Assembly: GCF_900110735.1 (NCBI RefSeq)
Contig: NZ_FOET01000005.1
Location: 186,001-250,000, forward strand
Length of the DNA: 64,000 bases
Reading direction: 5' to 3'
Origin: Streptomyces radiopugnans
GTDB taxonomy: Bacteria; Actinomycetota; Actinomycetes; Streptomycetales; Streptomycetaceae
Position numbers and translations under genes: made by a program. Shown here in pieces: positions 16,669 through 24,910 of the stretch. How positions within the stretch are numbered: the first letter of the stretch is position 1; each line of letters opens with the position of its first letter. The notes beneath the pieces were generated by a model, which searched no databases, was not told the origin of the DNA, and worked only from the letters and a program-made list of their open reading frames with translations.

Positions 16669-17726
16669 GGCCCCACCGCCTTCCCGGCCCTGCCGCGCAC
16701 CAGCGCCACCAGGAACGGCACGCCGATCAGCGCCGTCATCACGCCCGCCGGCACCTCGCCCGGCGGCACCACGATCCGCCCGGCCACGTCCGACACCAGC
16801 AGCACCACCGGGCCCAGCAGCGCGGTCGTGGGCAGCAGCCAGCGGTGGTCGGAGCCGACGAGGGCGCGGGCCAGATGGGGGACGGCCAGGCCGACGAAGG
16901 CGATGGGACCGGCGGCGGCTACCCCGGCGCCGGTCAGGACGGTGGCCCCGAGGCCGCCGGTGATCCGTACGGCCGCGGTGTTCTGCCCCAGGCCCCTGGC
17001 CATGTCCTCGCCCAGCGCCAGGGCGTCCAGGCCGCGCGCGACGGCCAGCACCAGCAGCGCGCCCGTCGCCAGGAACGGCAGGACCTGCCCGATCACCTCC
17101 GTGTCGCGCCCGGCGACCGAGCCGACCTGCCAGAAGCGGAACTCGTCCAGGGCCGCGGCCCGTGTCGTCAGCACCCCCGCCACCACCGAGTACAGCAGCG
17201 CGTTGACGGCGGCCCCGGCCAGTGCCAGGCGTACCGGCGTGGCCCCCTCGCGGCCCCGCGCGGCGATCGCGTAGACGGCCGCCCCCGCCGCGCCCGCACC
17301 CGCGAAGGCGAACCAGACGTACCCGGAGAGCGTGTGCACCCCGGCGAAGGCGATGGCCAGTACGACGCCCAGCGCCGCGCCCTGGCTGACACCGAGGATG
17401 CCGGGCTCGGCGATCGGGTTGCGGGTCAGGCCCTGCATCACGCAGCCGGCCAGCCCGAGCGCGGCGCCGACCAGCACCGCCAGCAGGGTGCGCGGGGCGC
17501 GCATGGTCCGCACCACCTGGGCGGCGGGGCCGTCGCCGCCGTGCACCAGCGCCTCGTAGACCGCGCCCGGCGCGATGGCGCGGCTGCCGACGGCCAGGCT
17601 CAGCAGCACGGCCAGGGCGAGGGCGACCGAGACCGCGGCCACCGCGCCCAGTCGGCGGGCCGCCCGCGCGCGGTGCGGGCCGGCCGCCGGCCGGCCGGGC
17701 ACGGCGGGGGCTGGGGCAGCGGGCAT
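16665..17726 (-). CDS. Ferric-siderophore ABC transporter permease (FecCD family), first gene of operon
   Basis: A 353-residue FecCD-family permease. [20 protein letters not shown] and [18 protein letters not shown] are the family signatures; [15 protein letters not shown] is the conserved region before the coupling helix. The ATG at 17726 is chosen over the open extension to 17816 because GAGG lies 6 nt upstream and the extension has no ribosome site. It is the first gene of the importer operon, 116 bp from a near-perfect iron box, so expression is probably repressed by a DmdR/IdeR-type regulator when iron is plentiful. Confidence 0.93.
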   Translation of the reverse strand: MPAAPAPAVPGRPAAGPHRARAARRLGAVAAVSVALALAVLLSLAVGSRAIAPGAVYEALVHGGDGPAAQVVRTMRAPRTLLAVLVGAALGLAGCVMQGLTRNPIAEPGILGVSQGAALGVVLAIAFAGVHTLSGYVWFAFAGAGAAGAAVYAIAARGREGATPVRLALAGAAVNALLYSVVAGVLTTRAAALDEFRFWQVGSVAGRDTEVIGQVLPFLATGALLVLAVARGLDALALGEDMARGLGQNTAAVRITGGLGATVLTGAGVAAAGPIAFVGLAVPHLARALVGSDHRWLLPTTALLGPVVLLVSDVAGRIVVPPGEVPAGVMTALIGVPFLVALVRGRAGKAVGP

Positions 17727-17841
17727 CTGAGACCTCGGACGGTGTGCGGGCGGATGGACGGGTGGACGGACGGGCCGACGGGCGGACAGGACAGGACACA
17801 GCCGGTTCCGCGTCACGGAAGCCGCGGAACCGGCCAGATCA

Positions 17842-17859
17842 GGTTAGGTGAACCTAACC
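17842..17859. promoter_or_regulatory. Iron box (DmdR/IdeR-type operator)
   Basis: GGTTAGGTGAACCTAACC consists of two perfect 8-bp inverted arms around a 2-bp centre and closely matches the TTAGGTTAGGCTCACCTAA-type iron boxes bound by DmdR1/IdeR. It lies between the siderophore importer operon (minus) and the HAD phosphatase gene (plus), so it may control both. Confidence 0.85.
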
Positions 17860-17880
17860 ACCTATGTCACGGAGTGCACA

Positions 17881-18507
17881 ATGTGGGACATGGCTTCTCG
17901 TGCGGTGACGGTCGGCTTCGACCTGGACATGACGTTGATCGACTCGCGCCCCGGCATCCGGGCGACCTATCTGGCCCTGGCCGCCGAGACCGGCACGTAC
18001 ATCGACGCCGACCTCGCCGTCACCCGCCTCGGGCCGCCGCTGGAGGTCGAGCTGGCGCACTGGTTCCCCGAGGAGGCGATCGACGAGGTCGGCGCGCGCT
18101 ACCGCGAGCTGTACGTGAGCCACGCCATCGAGCCGACCGTGCCCATGCCCGGTGCCCGGGAGGCGGTGGAGGCGGTCCGGCGGACGGGCGGTACGGCGAT
18201 CGTGGTCACCGCCAAGCACGAGCCCAACGCCAAGCTCCACCTCGACCACCTGGGCATCGAGCCGGACGCGGTGATCGGCTGGCTGTGGGCCGAGGCCAAG
18301 GCGGAGGCGCTGGTCGAGCACGGCGCGGGCGTCTACGTCGGGGACCACCTGGGCGACGTGCGCGGGGCGCGCGCGGCCGGGGCCCTGTCGGTGGCGGTGC
18401 CGACGGGCCCGTGCGGCGCGGCGGAGCTGCGGGAGGCGGGGGCCGATGTGGTGCTGGAGGACCTGACGGCCTTCCCCGCCTGGCTGGAGGCGTACGCGGC
18501 GGCCTGA
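17881..18507 (+). CDS. HAD-superfamily phosphatase (phosphoglycolate phosphatase-like)
   Basis: A 208-residue haloacid dehalogenase-type hydrolase. Motif I is DLDMT with nucleophile Asp14 and acid/base Asp16; motif II is the VVVTAKH strand (Thr/Lys region) and motif IV is GDHLGD. A helical cap lies between about residues 25 and 85. Probable activity is phosphomonoester hydrolysis; the substrate is unknown. The ATG at 17881 is chosen because GGAG stands 6 nt upstream. A GTG at 17848 in the same frame lies inside the iron box and is unlikely. The shared divergent region means it could be iron-responsive. Confidence 0.85.
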   Translation: MWDMASRAVTVGFDLDMTLIDSRPGIRATYLALAAETGTYIDADLAVTRLGPPLEVELAHWFPEEAIDEVGARYRELYVSHAIEPTVPMPGAREAVEAVRRTGGTAIVVTAKHEPNAKLHLDHLGIEPDAVIGWLWAEAKAEALVEHGAGVYVGDHLGDVRGARAAGALSVAVPTGPCGAAELREAGADVVLEDLTAFPAWLEAYAAA

Positions 18508-18565
18508 ACCGCGTCGGCCCGAGCCGCGGCCGTCGCGGCCGCGGCCGTATGCGTCGCGCCCTCCG

Positions 18566-18808
18566 CTACCGGCGGGCCGCCTCGCGCGCCTGGCGGCGCT
18601 GCACCGCGATCGACCGCAGCACCCCGGCGCCGGCGACGGCGAAGCCGACGCCCATCAGCATGCTGACGAGGTACGCGGCCGTGGGCAGCGGGTCGGATCC
18701 GAGGAACAGGGGCGTGATGGTCGCGAGAGTGGCCACCGCGCCGACGACGAAGACGACGGCGCCGATGCGGACGAGCAGATCTCCCGCGCGGGACGTTTCA
18801 CTGGTCAC
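18566..18808 (-). CDS. Small two-helix membrane protein
   Basis: An 80-residue protein with two hydrophobic helices (about residues 13-33 and 43-64) and a basic, Arg/Gln-rich C-terminus. Function unknown. The GTG start has no visible ribosome site, but TACCCT lies 6 nt upstream, as expected for a leaderless transcript. It converges with the HAD phosphatase gene (stop codons 58 bp apart). Confidence 0.65.
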   Translation of the reverse strand: MTSETSRAGDLLVRIGAVVFVVGAVATLATITPLFLGSDPLPTAAYLVSMLMGVGFAVAGAGVLRSIAVQRRQAREAARR

Positions 18809-18814
18809 CGGGAC

Positions 18815-18820
18815 AGGGTA
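18815..18820 (-). promoter_or_regulatory. Probable -10 box of a leaderless transcript
   Basis: TACCCT on the minus strand, then GTCCCG, then the GTG start at 18808. The same CTACCCTGTCCCG context occurs before the hydrolase gene at 31643. Confidence 0.45.
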
Positions 18821-18966
18821 GTTCCGTGTGAAGACACGCGCGGGACACGGGGGAGGCGGTTCCGGGGCGCCTTGTCACCGGGGAGCGGATCATTAGTCTT
18901 GGTGACGGCGGGTCATGCGGCCCGCCGCGTTCCTGTGCGGAACCGCTGCCTTTCAAGAAGTCTTGC

Positions 18967-19012
18967 TTTCCCGACAGTTTCCCCGACAGTTCTCCCGAGA
19001 TTTTCCCGACAG
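18967..19012 (+). repeat. Four imperfect TTTCCCGACAG repeats in the cold-shock gene leader
   Basis: Copies at 18967-18977, 18978-18989, 18990-19000 (degenerate, TTCTCCCGAGA) and 19001-19012. They are pyrimidine-rich, locally less GC-rich than the flanks and end 46 bp before the GTG of the cold-shock-domain gene. Confidence 0.7.
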
Positions 19013-19058
19013 GACGTAGCCCGGTTCATCCGGACGAATGACGAGGACGAGGACAGAC

Positions 19059-19442
19059 GTGCCTACCGGCAAGGTCAAGTGGTTCAACAGTGAGAAGGGT
19101 TTCGGCTTCCTCTCACGCGACGACGGCGGTGATGTCTTCGTGCATTCGTCGGTGCTCCCGTCCGGGGTGGACACGCTGCGGCCCGGCCAGCGCGTCGAGT
19201 TCGGGGTCGTCGCGGGCCAGCGCGGTGACCAGGCCCTCTCGGTCACCCTGCTGGACCCGGCCCCCTCCGTGGCCGCCGCCCAGCGCCGCAAGCCGGACGA
19301 GCTGGCGTCGATCGTGCAGGACCTCACCACCCTGCTGGACGGGGTCGCACAGCAGCTGGAGCGGGGCCGCTACCCCGACCGCCAGCACGGCCACAAGATC
19401 GCGGGCATGCTCCGCATCGTGGCCGACCAGCTCGACGTCTGA
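19059..19442 (+). CDS. Cold-shock-domain protein with C-terminal extension
   Basis: A 127-residue protein. The first 66 residues are a cold-shock domain with [13 protein letters not shown] (RNP1 KGFGFLS at 13-19) and RNP2 DVFVHSS (25-31), which bind single-stranded RNA or DNA. Residues about 75-127 form an extra helical domain ([20 protein letters not shown]) absent from the standard 67-aa Csp and common in one actinobacterial subfamily. The GTG is chosen over the upstream ATG at 19038 because the protein then begins in the conserved PTGKVKWF way; a GAGGAC ribosome site precedes it. The leader has a pyrimidine-rich repeat array. Confidence 0.93.
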   Translation: MPTGKVKWFNSEKGFGFLSRDDGGDVFVHSSVLPSGVDTLRPGQRVEFGVVAGQRGDQALSVTLLDPAPSVAAAQRRKPDELASIVQDLTTLLDGVAQQLERGRYPDRQHGHKIAGMLRIVADQLDV

Positions 19443-19463
19443 CCGGGCGCCCGGCCGTACGTA

Positions 19464-19492
19464 CGGGGGCGCGGGCCCGGCCCGCGCCCCCG
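19464..19492. terminator. GC-rich hairpin between convergent genes
   Basis: CGGGGGCGCGGGC (19464-19476) pairs perfectly with GCCCGCGCCCCCG (19480-19492) around a 3-nt loop, between the stops of the cold-shock gene and mqnD. Confidence 0.7.
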
Positions 19493-19499
19493 GCACGCC

Positions 19500-20369
19500 C
19501 TATCGCACGAAGTCCAGCGCTCCGGGACCCAGGGGCGGCACCAGCTCCTCGGCCGCGGCGCGCGTGAGCAGCCCGCGCACCGCCGCGTAACCGCTCTCGC
19601 CGAGGTCGGCGGTGAACTCGTTGACGTACAGCCCGATGTGCCGGTCCGCGACCGAGGGGTCCATCTCCTGGGCGTGCTCCAGCACGTAGGGCCGTGACGC
19701 CTGGGGATCCTCCCAGGCCATCCGCACCGAGGCGCGGGCCGCCCCGGCGAGCGCCCGCAGCGTCGGCGCGCCCAGCGAGCGCCTGGCGATGATCGCGCCC
19801 AGCGGGATCGGCAGCCCGGTGGTGCCCTCCCAGTACTCGCCCAGGTCGGCGAGCCGGTGCAGGCCGTAGTCCTGGTAGGTGAAGCGGGCCTCGTGGATGA
19901 CCAGCCCGGCGTCCACCCGGCCGTCGCGCACGGCGGGCATGATCTCGTGGAAGGGCAGCACCACGATCTTCCCGACCCCGCCCGGCACCCGCTCGGCCGC
20001 CCACAGCCGGAACAGCAGGTACGCCGTCGAGCGCTCGCTCGGCACCGCGACCGTCGCACCGCCCAGACCGGCCTCGGCGCCCGGCTCGCGGGTGAGCACC
20101 AGCGGGCCGCAGCCGCGCCCGAGGGCGCCGCCGCACGGCAGCAGCGCGTACTCGTCCAGCACCCACGGCAGAACGGCGTAGGAGACCTTCAGCACGTCCA
20201 GCTCGCCGCGCTCGGCCATGCCGTTGGTGACGTCGATGTCCGCGAACGTCACGTCCAGCTCCGGCGCGCCCGGCACCAGGCCGTGCGACCAGGCGTGGAA
20301 GACGAAGGTGTCGTTGGGGCAGGGGGAGTAGGCGATCCGCAGCGGCCGCTCAGTCCTGGCGCCGGTCAA
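19500..20369 (-). CDS. mqnD: 1,4-dihydroxy-6-naphthoate synthase (futalosine menaquinone pathway)
   Basis: A 289-residue cytoplasmic enzyme that converts cyclic dehypoxanthine futalosine to 1,4-dihydroxy-6-naphthoate. It has the two-lobed periplasmic-binding-like fold: RIAYSPCPNDTFVFHAW near the start, VLKVSYAVLPWV, STAYLLFRLW, and the VIHEARFTY strand (active-site region with the conserved His). The TTG start has GGAGG upstream and overlaps mqnB by 20 bp, so the two enzymes are co-translated. The other futalosine genes (mqnA, mqnC) are not in this window. Length is normal for the family. Confidence 0.95.
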   Translation of the reverse strand: MTGARTERPLRIAYSPCPNDTFVFHAWSHGLVPGAPELDVTFADIDVTNGMAERGELDVLKVSYAVLPWVLDEYALLPCGGALGRGCGPLVLTREPGAEAGLGGATVAVPSERSTAYLLFRLWAAERVPGGVGKIVVLPFHEIMPAVRDGRVDAGLVIHEARFTYQDYGLHRLADLGEYWEGTTGLPIPLGAIIARRSLGAPTLRALAGAARASVRMAWEDPQASRPYVLEHAQEMDPSVADRHIGLYVNEFTADLGESGYAAVRGLLTRAAAEELVPPLGPGALDFVR

Positions 20370-21030
20370 GGTCCCTCCAACCGTCGAGTACGGGAACGAT
20401 CCTGCCGAAGGCCGCGGTCAGCGCGTCCAGTGCCTCCGCGAAGCGCCAGGCGGCGCGGTCGCGCGGGCCCACCGCGTTGGATACGGCGCGGACCTCCAGT
20501 ACGGGTACCCCGCCGCAGGCCTCCGCGGCCTCCGCGACCCCGAAGCCCTCCATCGCCTCGGCCAGCGCGCCCGGGTGCCGGTGTGCCAGCAGCGCGGCCC
20601 GCTCGGCGGTGCCGGTGGCCGTGGAGACCGTCAGCACCGGGCCCAGCGCCGCGCCGGCCGCCTCGGCGACGGCCCGCGAAAGCCCCTCGGGCGGCAGGTG
20701 GACGGTGGTGCCGAAGCCCAGCTCGGACACCGAGGCGAAGGGCTCGGGCCCGGCCGGGGTCTCGGCGCCCAGGTCCGCGGCGACGATCTCGGAGGCGACG
20801 GCCACCGAGCCGACCGGGGCCAGCGGGGCGAAACCGCCGCCGATGCCGGCCGACACCACCAGACCGTACGGGCGGCCCCCCGCCGAGCGCCGCTCCAGCG
20901 CCACCGCGGTACGGGCCGCCGCGGCCGCGGGCCCGGCGCCCGCGGCCAGCACGTCGATGCCGGCCGGGGCGCAGGCGACAGCCACCGCGTCGCGCTCGGC
21001 GGGCACGGCCGTGACGACCAGGACCGGCAC
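20350..21030 (-). CDS. mqnB: Futalosine hydrolase
   Basis: About 226 residues; nucleoside-phosphorylase-like fold. It removes hypoxanthine from futalosine to give dehypoxanthine futalosine. Visible family elements are VLVVTAVPAERDAV at the start, VVSAGIGGGF, and EAMEGFGVAEA, which carries the conserved catalytic Glu pattern of MTA/SAH nucleosidase relatives, then VRAVSNAVG. The start is uncertain: GTG 21030 begins exactly at the first beta strand but has a GGAG only 3 nt away; an in-frame GTG at 21111 would overlap the DUF2771 gene and add an Arg/Pro-rich stretch. The 3' end overlaps mqnD. Confidence 0.9.
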   Translation of the reverse strand: MPVLVVTAVPAERDAVAVACAPAGIDVLAAGAGPAAAAARTAVALERRSAGGRPYGLVVSAGIGGGFAPLAPVGSVAVASEIVAADLGAETPAGPEPFASVSELGFGTTVHLPPEGLSRAVAEAAGAALGPVLTVSTATGTAERAALLAHRHPGALAEAMEGFGVAEAAEACGGVPVLEVRAVSNAVGPRDRAAWRFAEALDALTAAFGRIVPVLDGWRDLDRRQD

Positions 21031-21074
21031 GGCCTCCGCGGCGGGCGGGGCGGGGCGGCGGGACGGTGCGGGGC

Positions 21075-21578
21075 TCAGTCTTCGCTCTCGCGCTCGAGTT
21101 CGAAGTTCCACACGCCCCGGTAGTTGCTGCCGTCGTACTCGACGATGCTCAGCTGCACCGACTGGGGCCTGCCGCCCTGCTGGTCGCCGCCGTTCTGGAA
21201 GAAGGCGTCGCCGGAGAAGCTGCGGTACGTCTTGGTGATCCGGTCCGTCACCGCGGGCTGGCCGTTGAGGAACAGCACCCAGCCGTCCTCGGCGATCTCG
21301 GGGTCCACGCCGATGCGCAGCAGGTCGCCCTGGCCGACGGTGACGGAGGTGTCGGTCCCCTCCTTGGTGCAGGACAGCACCTTGTCCTGCGAGATCTTGC
21401 CGTTGTCCTCGTAGCAGGCGGCTTCCGTGGACGCGCTGTCGGAACCGACGGTCACGGTCGCTCGGGGAGTCGGCTTCTCGCAGGCGGAGAGGGCGACGAG
21501 CCCGAGGGTGGCCGCACCGATGGCTACGGCAGTGCGGATGGTGCGGCTGCCCTTGCCCCGGGAGATCGTGTGGGTCAT
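21075..21578 (-). CDS. DUF2771 family lipoprotein
   Basis: A 167-residue secreted lipoprotein. The signal peptide ends in the lipobox LSAC with Cys33 as lipid anchor. The mature part contains the ACYEDNGK and VLSCTKEG cysteines, probably a disulphide, and the strand pattern of DUF2771, a Streptomyces family of unknown function. The ATG start is the only one that gives an intact signal peptide. It precedes the mqnB-mqnD pair on the same strand and may share its transcript. Confidence 0.88.
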   Translation of the reverse strand: MTHTISRGKGSRTIRTAVAIGAATLGLVALSACEKPTPRATVTVGSDSASTEAACYEDNGKISQDKVLSCTKEGTDTSVTVGQGDLLRIGVDPEIAEDGWVLFLNGQPAVTDRITKTYRSFSGDAFFQNGGDQQGGRPQSVQLSIVEYDGSNYRGVWNFELERESED

Positions 21579-21604
21579 AGCGGCAGGCTACCCGGCGGTT
21601 CCGC

Positions 21605-23083
21605 TCAGGCGACGCGCGGGTGGGGCGTGCCGTGCCGTGCGGCCGACAGCAGGGGCCGGACGGTGGCGAGCGCGCCCACCGCCACGATCACCCCGGCCAC
21701 GCCCATGCCGACCGGCCCGATCAGCGGCAGCGCGATCCCGACGGCGCCGCCGACCACCCACGACATCTGCATCAGCGTCTCGGAGCGGGCGAAGGCGGAG
21801 GTGCGCACCACCTCCGGCACGTCCCGCTGGATCAGAGCGTCCAGCGACAGCTTGCCCAGGGCCTGCGCCAGTCCGGCGACGGCCGCGACCACGGGCACGG
21901 TGACCGTGCCGTACAGCACCGCCGCCACCACGGTGGCGGCCAGGGCCAGCGCCAGCACCGACGCGATGATCATTTCCGGGACGCGGTCGCGCAGCCAGGC
22001 GCCCAGCGCCGTGCCCAGGGCGTTGCCGCCGCCCGCAGCCACGGCCACGACGCCCAGCGAGACCACGGGGTCCAGGCCGGCCAGGGGGTGCTCGCGCAGC
22101 ATGAAGGCGAGGAAGAAGGTGAGGAAGCCGGAGAGGGCGCGCAGGGAGGAGTTGGCGAGCAGGGCGTTGAACACGGAGGCGCCCACGGTGCGCAGGCCGG
22201 GCCTGCGGGGCCTGCCGTTCCCGCTCCCGTTTCCGTTGCCGCCCTTCCTCGCGGTGCTCCCGTCCCCGCTCCCGCCGGCGGAGGCGCCGGGGGCGTCGGC
22301 GGGGACGTCGGTGTCGCCGCCGTCCGTGCTGTGCGCGGCCTCGTAGGCGGTCAGCAGGGCCCGCCGCTCACCCTTGGCGGAGTCCACCTTGTGGGGCAGC
22401 GAGAAGGACAGGAACGTGCCGATGACGAAGACGGTGAAGGCCCCGTACAGCGGCCAGGACGGCCCCAGGCTGTGCAGCGCGGCCCCGACCGGCGCCGCCG
22501 CGCCGGTGGCCAGCAGCCCGGCGAGCGTCACCCGCGAGTTCGCCTTCACCAGCGAGATCCGGTGCGGCAGCAGCCGGGGCACGACGGCCGATCTCACCAC
22601 CCCGTACGCCTTGGAGGCCACCAGCACCCCCAGCGCCGCCGGATACAGTTCGAGGCTGCCGGTGGCCACCGCCCCGGCCATGCTCAGCGCCAGCAGCGCC
22701 CGGCCCAGCATCGACCCGGCCATCGCGGCGCGGCGGCCGTGCGGGATGCGGTCCAGCAGCGGCCCGATGATCGGCGCGAGCAGCGCGAAGGGGGCCAGGG
22801 TGACGGCCAGGTAGAGCGCGACGCGCCCGCGCGCCTCGCCGGTGGGGACGGAGAAGAAGATCGTGGACGCCAGGGCGACGGTGATCATCATGTCGCCCGC
22901 GGAGTTCACCGCGTGCAGTTCGATGAGCTTGCCCAGCCCGGACTCGCCCGCGCCCTGGGCGTGGGTGGCCTTCCGGATGCGCCTGCCCAGCGCGCGGGGA
23001 GGCGTGTGTACGGCGCGGACGATCGCCCGCGCCGTGCGTCGGAATCGCCCCTCGCCGTGCTGGGGCGTCCTCAAGGCAGCCAC
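21605..23083 (-). CDS. MFS transporter
   Basis: A 492-residue major facilitator with about twelve helices. The N-terminal 70 residues are basic and cytoplasmic; the first helix begins near SAGDMMITVALAS. A DRIPHGRRAAMAG loop between helices 2 and 3 is the MFS motif A equivalent. A Gly/Asn/Ser-rich central loop (about residues 250-290, with the GGNGNGSGNG run) joins the two halves. The GTG at 23083 is chosen because upstream codons look non-coding; no ribosome site is seen, and CACACT 6 nt upstream might serve a leaderless mRNA. Substrate unknown. It is divergent from the DUF3027 gene. Confidence 0.85.
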   Translation of the reverse strand: MAALRTPQHGEGRFRRTARAIVRAVHTPPRALGRRIRKATHAQGAGESGLGKLIELHAVNSAGDMMITVALASTIFFSVPTGEARGRVALYLAVTLAPFALLAPIIGPLLDRIPHGRRAAMAGSMLGRALLALSMAGAVATGSLELYPAALGVLVASKAYGVVRSAVVPRLLPHRISLVKANSRVTLAGLLATGAAAPVGAALHSLGPSWPLYGAFTVFVIGTFLSFSLPHKVDSAKGERRALLTAYEAAHSTDGGDTDVPADAPGASAGGSGDGSTARKGGNGNGSGNGRPRRPGLRTVGASVFNALLANSSLRALSGFLTFFLAFMLREHPLAGLDPVVSLGVVAVAAGGGNALGTALGAWLRDRVPEMIIASVLALALAATVVAAVLYGTVTVPVVAAVAGLAQALGKLSLDALIQRDVPEVVRTSAFARSETLMQMSWVVGGAVGIALPLIGPVGMGVAGVIVAVGALATVRPLLSAARHGTPHPRVA

Positions 23084-23327
23084 GTCGTCAGTGTGCCCTA
23101 CCGCCCGCCGCCTAGCCCGGCTCCTCCGGCTGAACGTTTTGGTTGAAGGTGCGACGGTCGGCGGCGTACGCGCGTGGGGTAGCGTGGGGGAGATGGTGCG
23201 CTCCGCCCTATGGGAACGCTTGGGTCCGGACGTCGCAGCGGTCCCCCGGTCCGCTCCGTCCTCACCCGTCTGACCTGGGCGTACGGTAGGCGCACTCGCG
23301 AAACGGCGTAGGAGAGAATCGATTCTT

Positions 23328-24272
23328 GTGAGTGCTGCGATGCGAGGCCGTACCCCTGATCGCCTGTGCGCCGAGGCGGTTGAACTGGCTCGGGAGGCGG
23401 CACGGGAGGCGGCGTTCCCCGGCCGGATCGGCGACCATCTGGGTGCCGTCGCCGACGGGGACCGCGTCGTCACGCACTACTTCGAGTGCCTGGAACCGGG
23501 CTACCGCGGCTGGCGCTGGGCCGCCACCGTCGCGCGGGCCTCGCGGGCGCGGGTGGTGACCGTCGACGAGACGGTGCTGCTGCCCGGCCCCGACGCGCTG
23601 CTCGCCCCCGAATGGGTGCCCTGGAGCGAACGCCTGCGCCCCGGCGACCTCGGCCCCGGCGACCTGCTGCCCACCGAGGCGGACGACCCGCGCCTGGAGC
23701 CCGGCTACACCGGCGGCGGCGACCCCTCCCCGCACGCGGCGGTCGTGGAGTCCGCCTGGGAGGAGGCCGGTGCCGAGGGCCCGGCCGAGGCCGAGGACGC
23801 CGACGTCGTCACCAGCGAGCCCGGCGAACTCCCCGGCGCCCCGGCGCGCGGCAGCATCGCGGCGGTCGCCGAGGAGATCGGCATGGGCCGCCCCCGGGTC
23901 CTCTCCCGCCAGGGCCTGCACGACGCCGCCGACCGCTGGGAGGAGGAGTTCGGCCCCCGGACGCCCATGGCGCAGGCGGCCCCCGCCTCCTGCATGAGCT
24001 GCGGGTTCCTGGTGCCGATGGCGGGCTCGCTGCGCCAGGCCTTCGGGGTGTGCGCCAACGAGTTCTCCCCGGCGGACGGCCGTGTGGTCTCCCTCGCCTT
24101 CGGCTGCGGCGGCCACTCGGAGGCGGCCGTCATGCCCAGGACGCCGCGCCCGCCGGCGCCGGTGATCGACGAGACGAGGGTGGACGAGCTGCCGCTGGAC
24201 ACCGGGGCGGACGCCTCGGACGGCGGTGAGGCGGACGCCTCGGACGACGGCGCGGACGGCCCGGAGTCCTAG
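23328..24272 (+). CDS. DUF3027 family protein with a probable zinc site
   Basis: A 314-residue actinobacterial protein of unknown function. The N-terminal half (about 1-120) carries FPGRIGDHLGA and YRGWRWAATVARA, typical of DUF3027. The second half has Cys222 and Cys225 (SCMSCG), Cys242, Cys260 and His263 (FGCGGH), a spacing that would suit metal binding. The C-terminal 40 residues are an acidic disordered tail. The GTG start has GGAGAG 11 nt upstream. It converges with the PspAB gene. No catalytic role can be given. Confidence 0.85.
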   Translation: MSAAMRGRTPDRLCAEAVELAREAAREAAFPGRIGDHLGAVADGDRVVTHYFECLEPGYRGWRWAATVARASRARVVTVDETVLLPGPDALLAPEWVPWSERLRPGDLGPGDLLPTEADDPRLEPGYTGGGDPSPHAAVVESAWEEAGAEGPAEAEDADVVTSEPGELPGAPARGSIAAVAEEIGMGRPRVLSRQGLHDAADRWEEEFGPRTPMAQAAPASCMSCGFLVPMAGSLRQAFGVCANEFSPADGRVVSLAFGCGGHSEAAVMPRTPRPPAPVIDETRVDELPLDTGADASDGGEADASDDGADGPES

Positions 24273-24305
24273 GCCCCCGCCCAGGGCACCGGGCACCCGC
24301 CTCCG

Positions 24306-24884
24306 TCACAGTCCCGGGGCGCCCCAGAGCGGGAACCAGCGGCTCAGGTCCGGCTCGATGTTCAGGTCGTCCTGGAGGGCCGCCCTGACCTGGAGCTCCA
24401 GCGGGTTGTCGCGCTTTTGGCCGGGCAGCGGGGCGAAGGGGTAGAACGTGCCGCGCTTGTAGAGGTAGACCAGTGCGAGGGGCTGCCGCCCGGAGGCGCG
24501 GAAGGCGACCAGCGAGCACAGCAGCTGCGGGCCGAAGCCGCTGTCCCGCAGCGTGGCGTTCACCGCGTGCAGGTCGTTGACCAGGGAGGGCAGCTCGTCG
24601 GGGGCGCGGCGGGAGAGCAGCCAGGAGTACCCGTAGTCGTCCTGGCTGAACTCCACCGTCCCGCCGCCGCGCTCGGAGTCCGCGCCCAGCAGGGCCTCCA
24701 CCTCCTGCCGGATCCGTGTGAAGGCGCCGCCCTCGATGCTCGCGAAGCACACCGAACCCGCCCCGGTCGGGACCAGGCCCGCGGCGGCCTGGAGGGTGAT
24801 CGCCGCCGAGGGCAGGGCGAAGAGGCGGTCGAGGTCGGGCCGGACCGGCTTGCTCCGGCCGAACAGGACGTCCAGCAGGCCCAC
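24306..24884 (-). CDS. PspA-associated protein PspAB
   Basis: A 192-residue cytoplasmic protein of the PspAB family, usually encoded beside htpX in actinobacteria. It begins GLLDVLFGRSKPV and has the family segments LPSAAITLQAAAGLVP, FSQDDYGYSWLL and FYPFAPLPGQ. The GTG start has AAGGAG 5 nt upstream, and the gene lies 26 bp after htpX on the same strand. By association with HtpX and phage-shock proteins it probably helps envelope stress responses; no enzymatic motif is seen. Confidence 0.87.
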   Translation of the reverse strand: MGLLDVLFGRSKPVRPDLDRLFALPSAAITLQAAAGLVPTGAGSVCFASIEGGAFTRIRQEVEALLGADSERGGGTVEFSQDDYGYSWLLSRRAPDELPSLVNDLHAVNATLRDSGFGPQLLCSLVAFRASGRQPLALVYLYKRGTFYPFAPLPGQKRDNPLELQVRAALQDDLNIEPDLSRWFPLWGAPGL

Positions 24885-24910
24885 GGCGACTCCTTCCCGG
24901 ATCCGGTCTC

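Noticed and set aside
17848..17880. GTG 17848 as start of the HAD phosphatase
   Set aside because: It lies inside the iron box and has no ribosome site; ATG 17881 has GGAG at proper distance.
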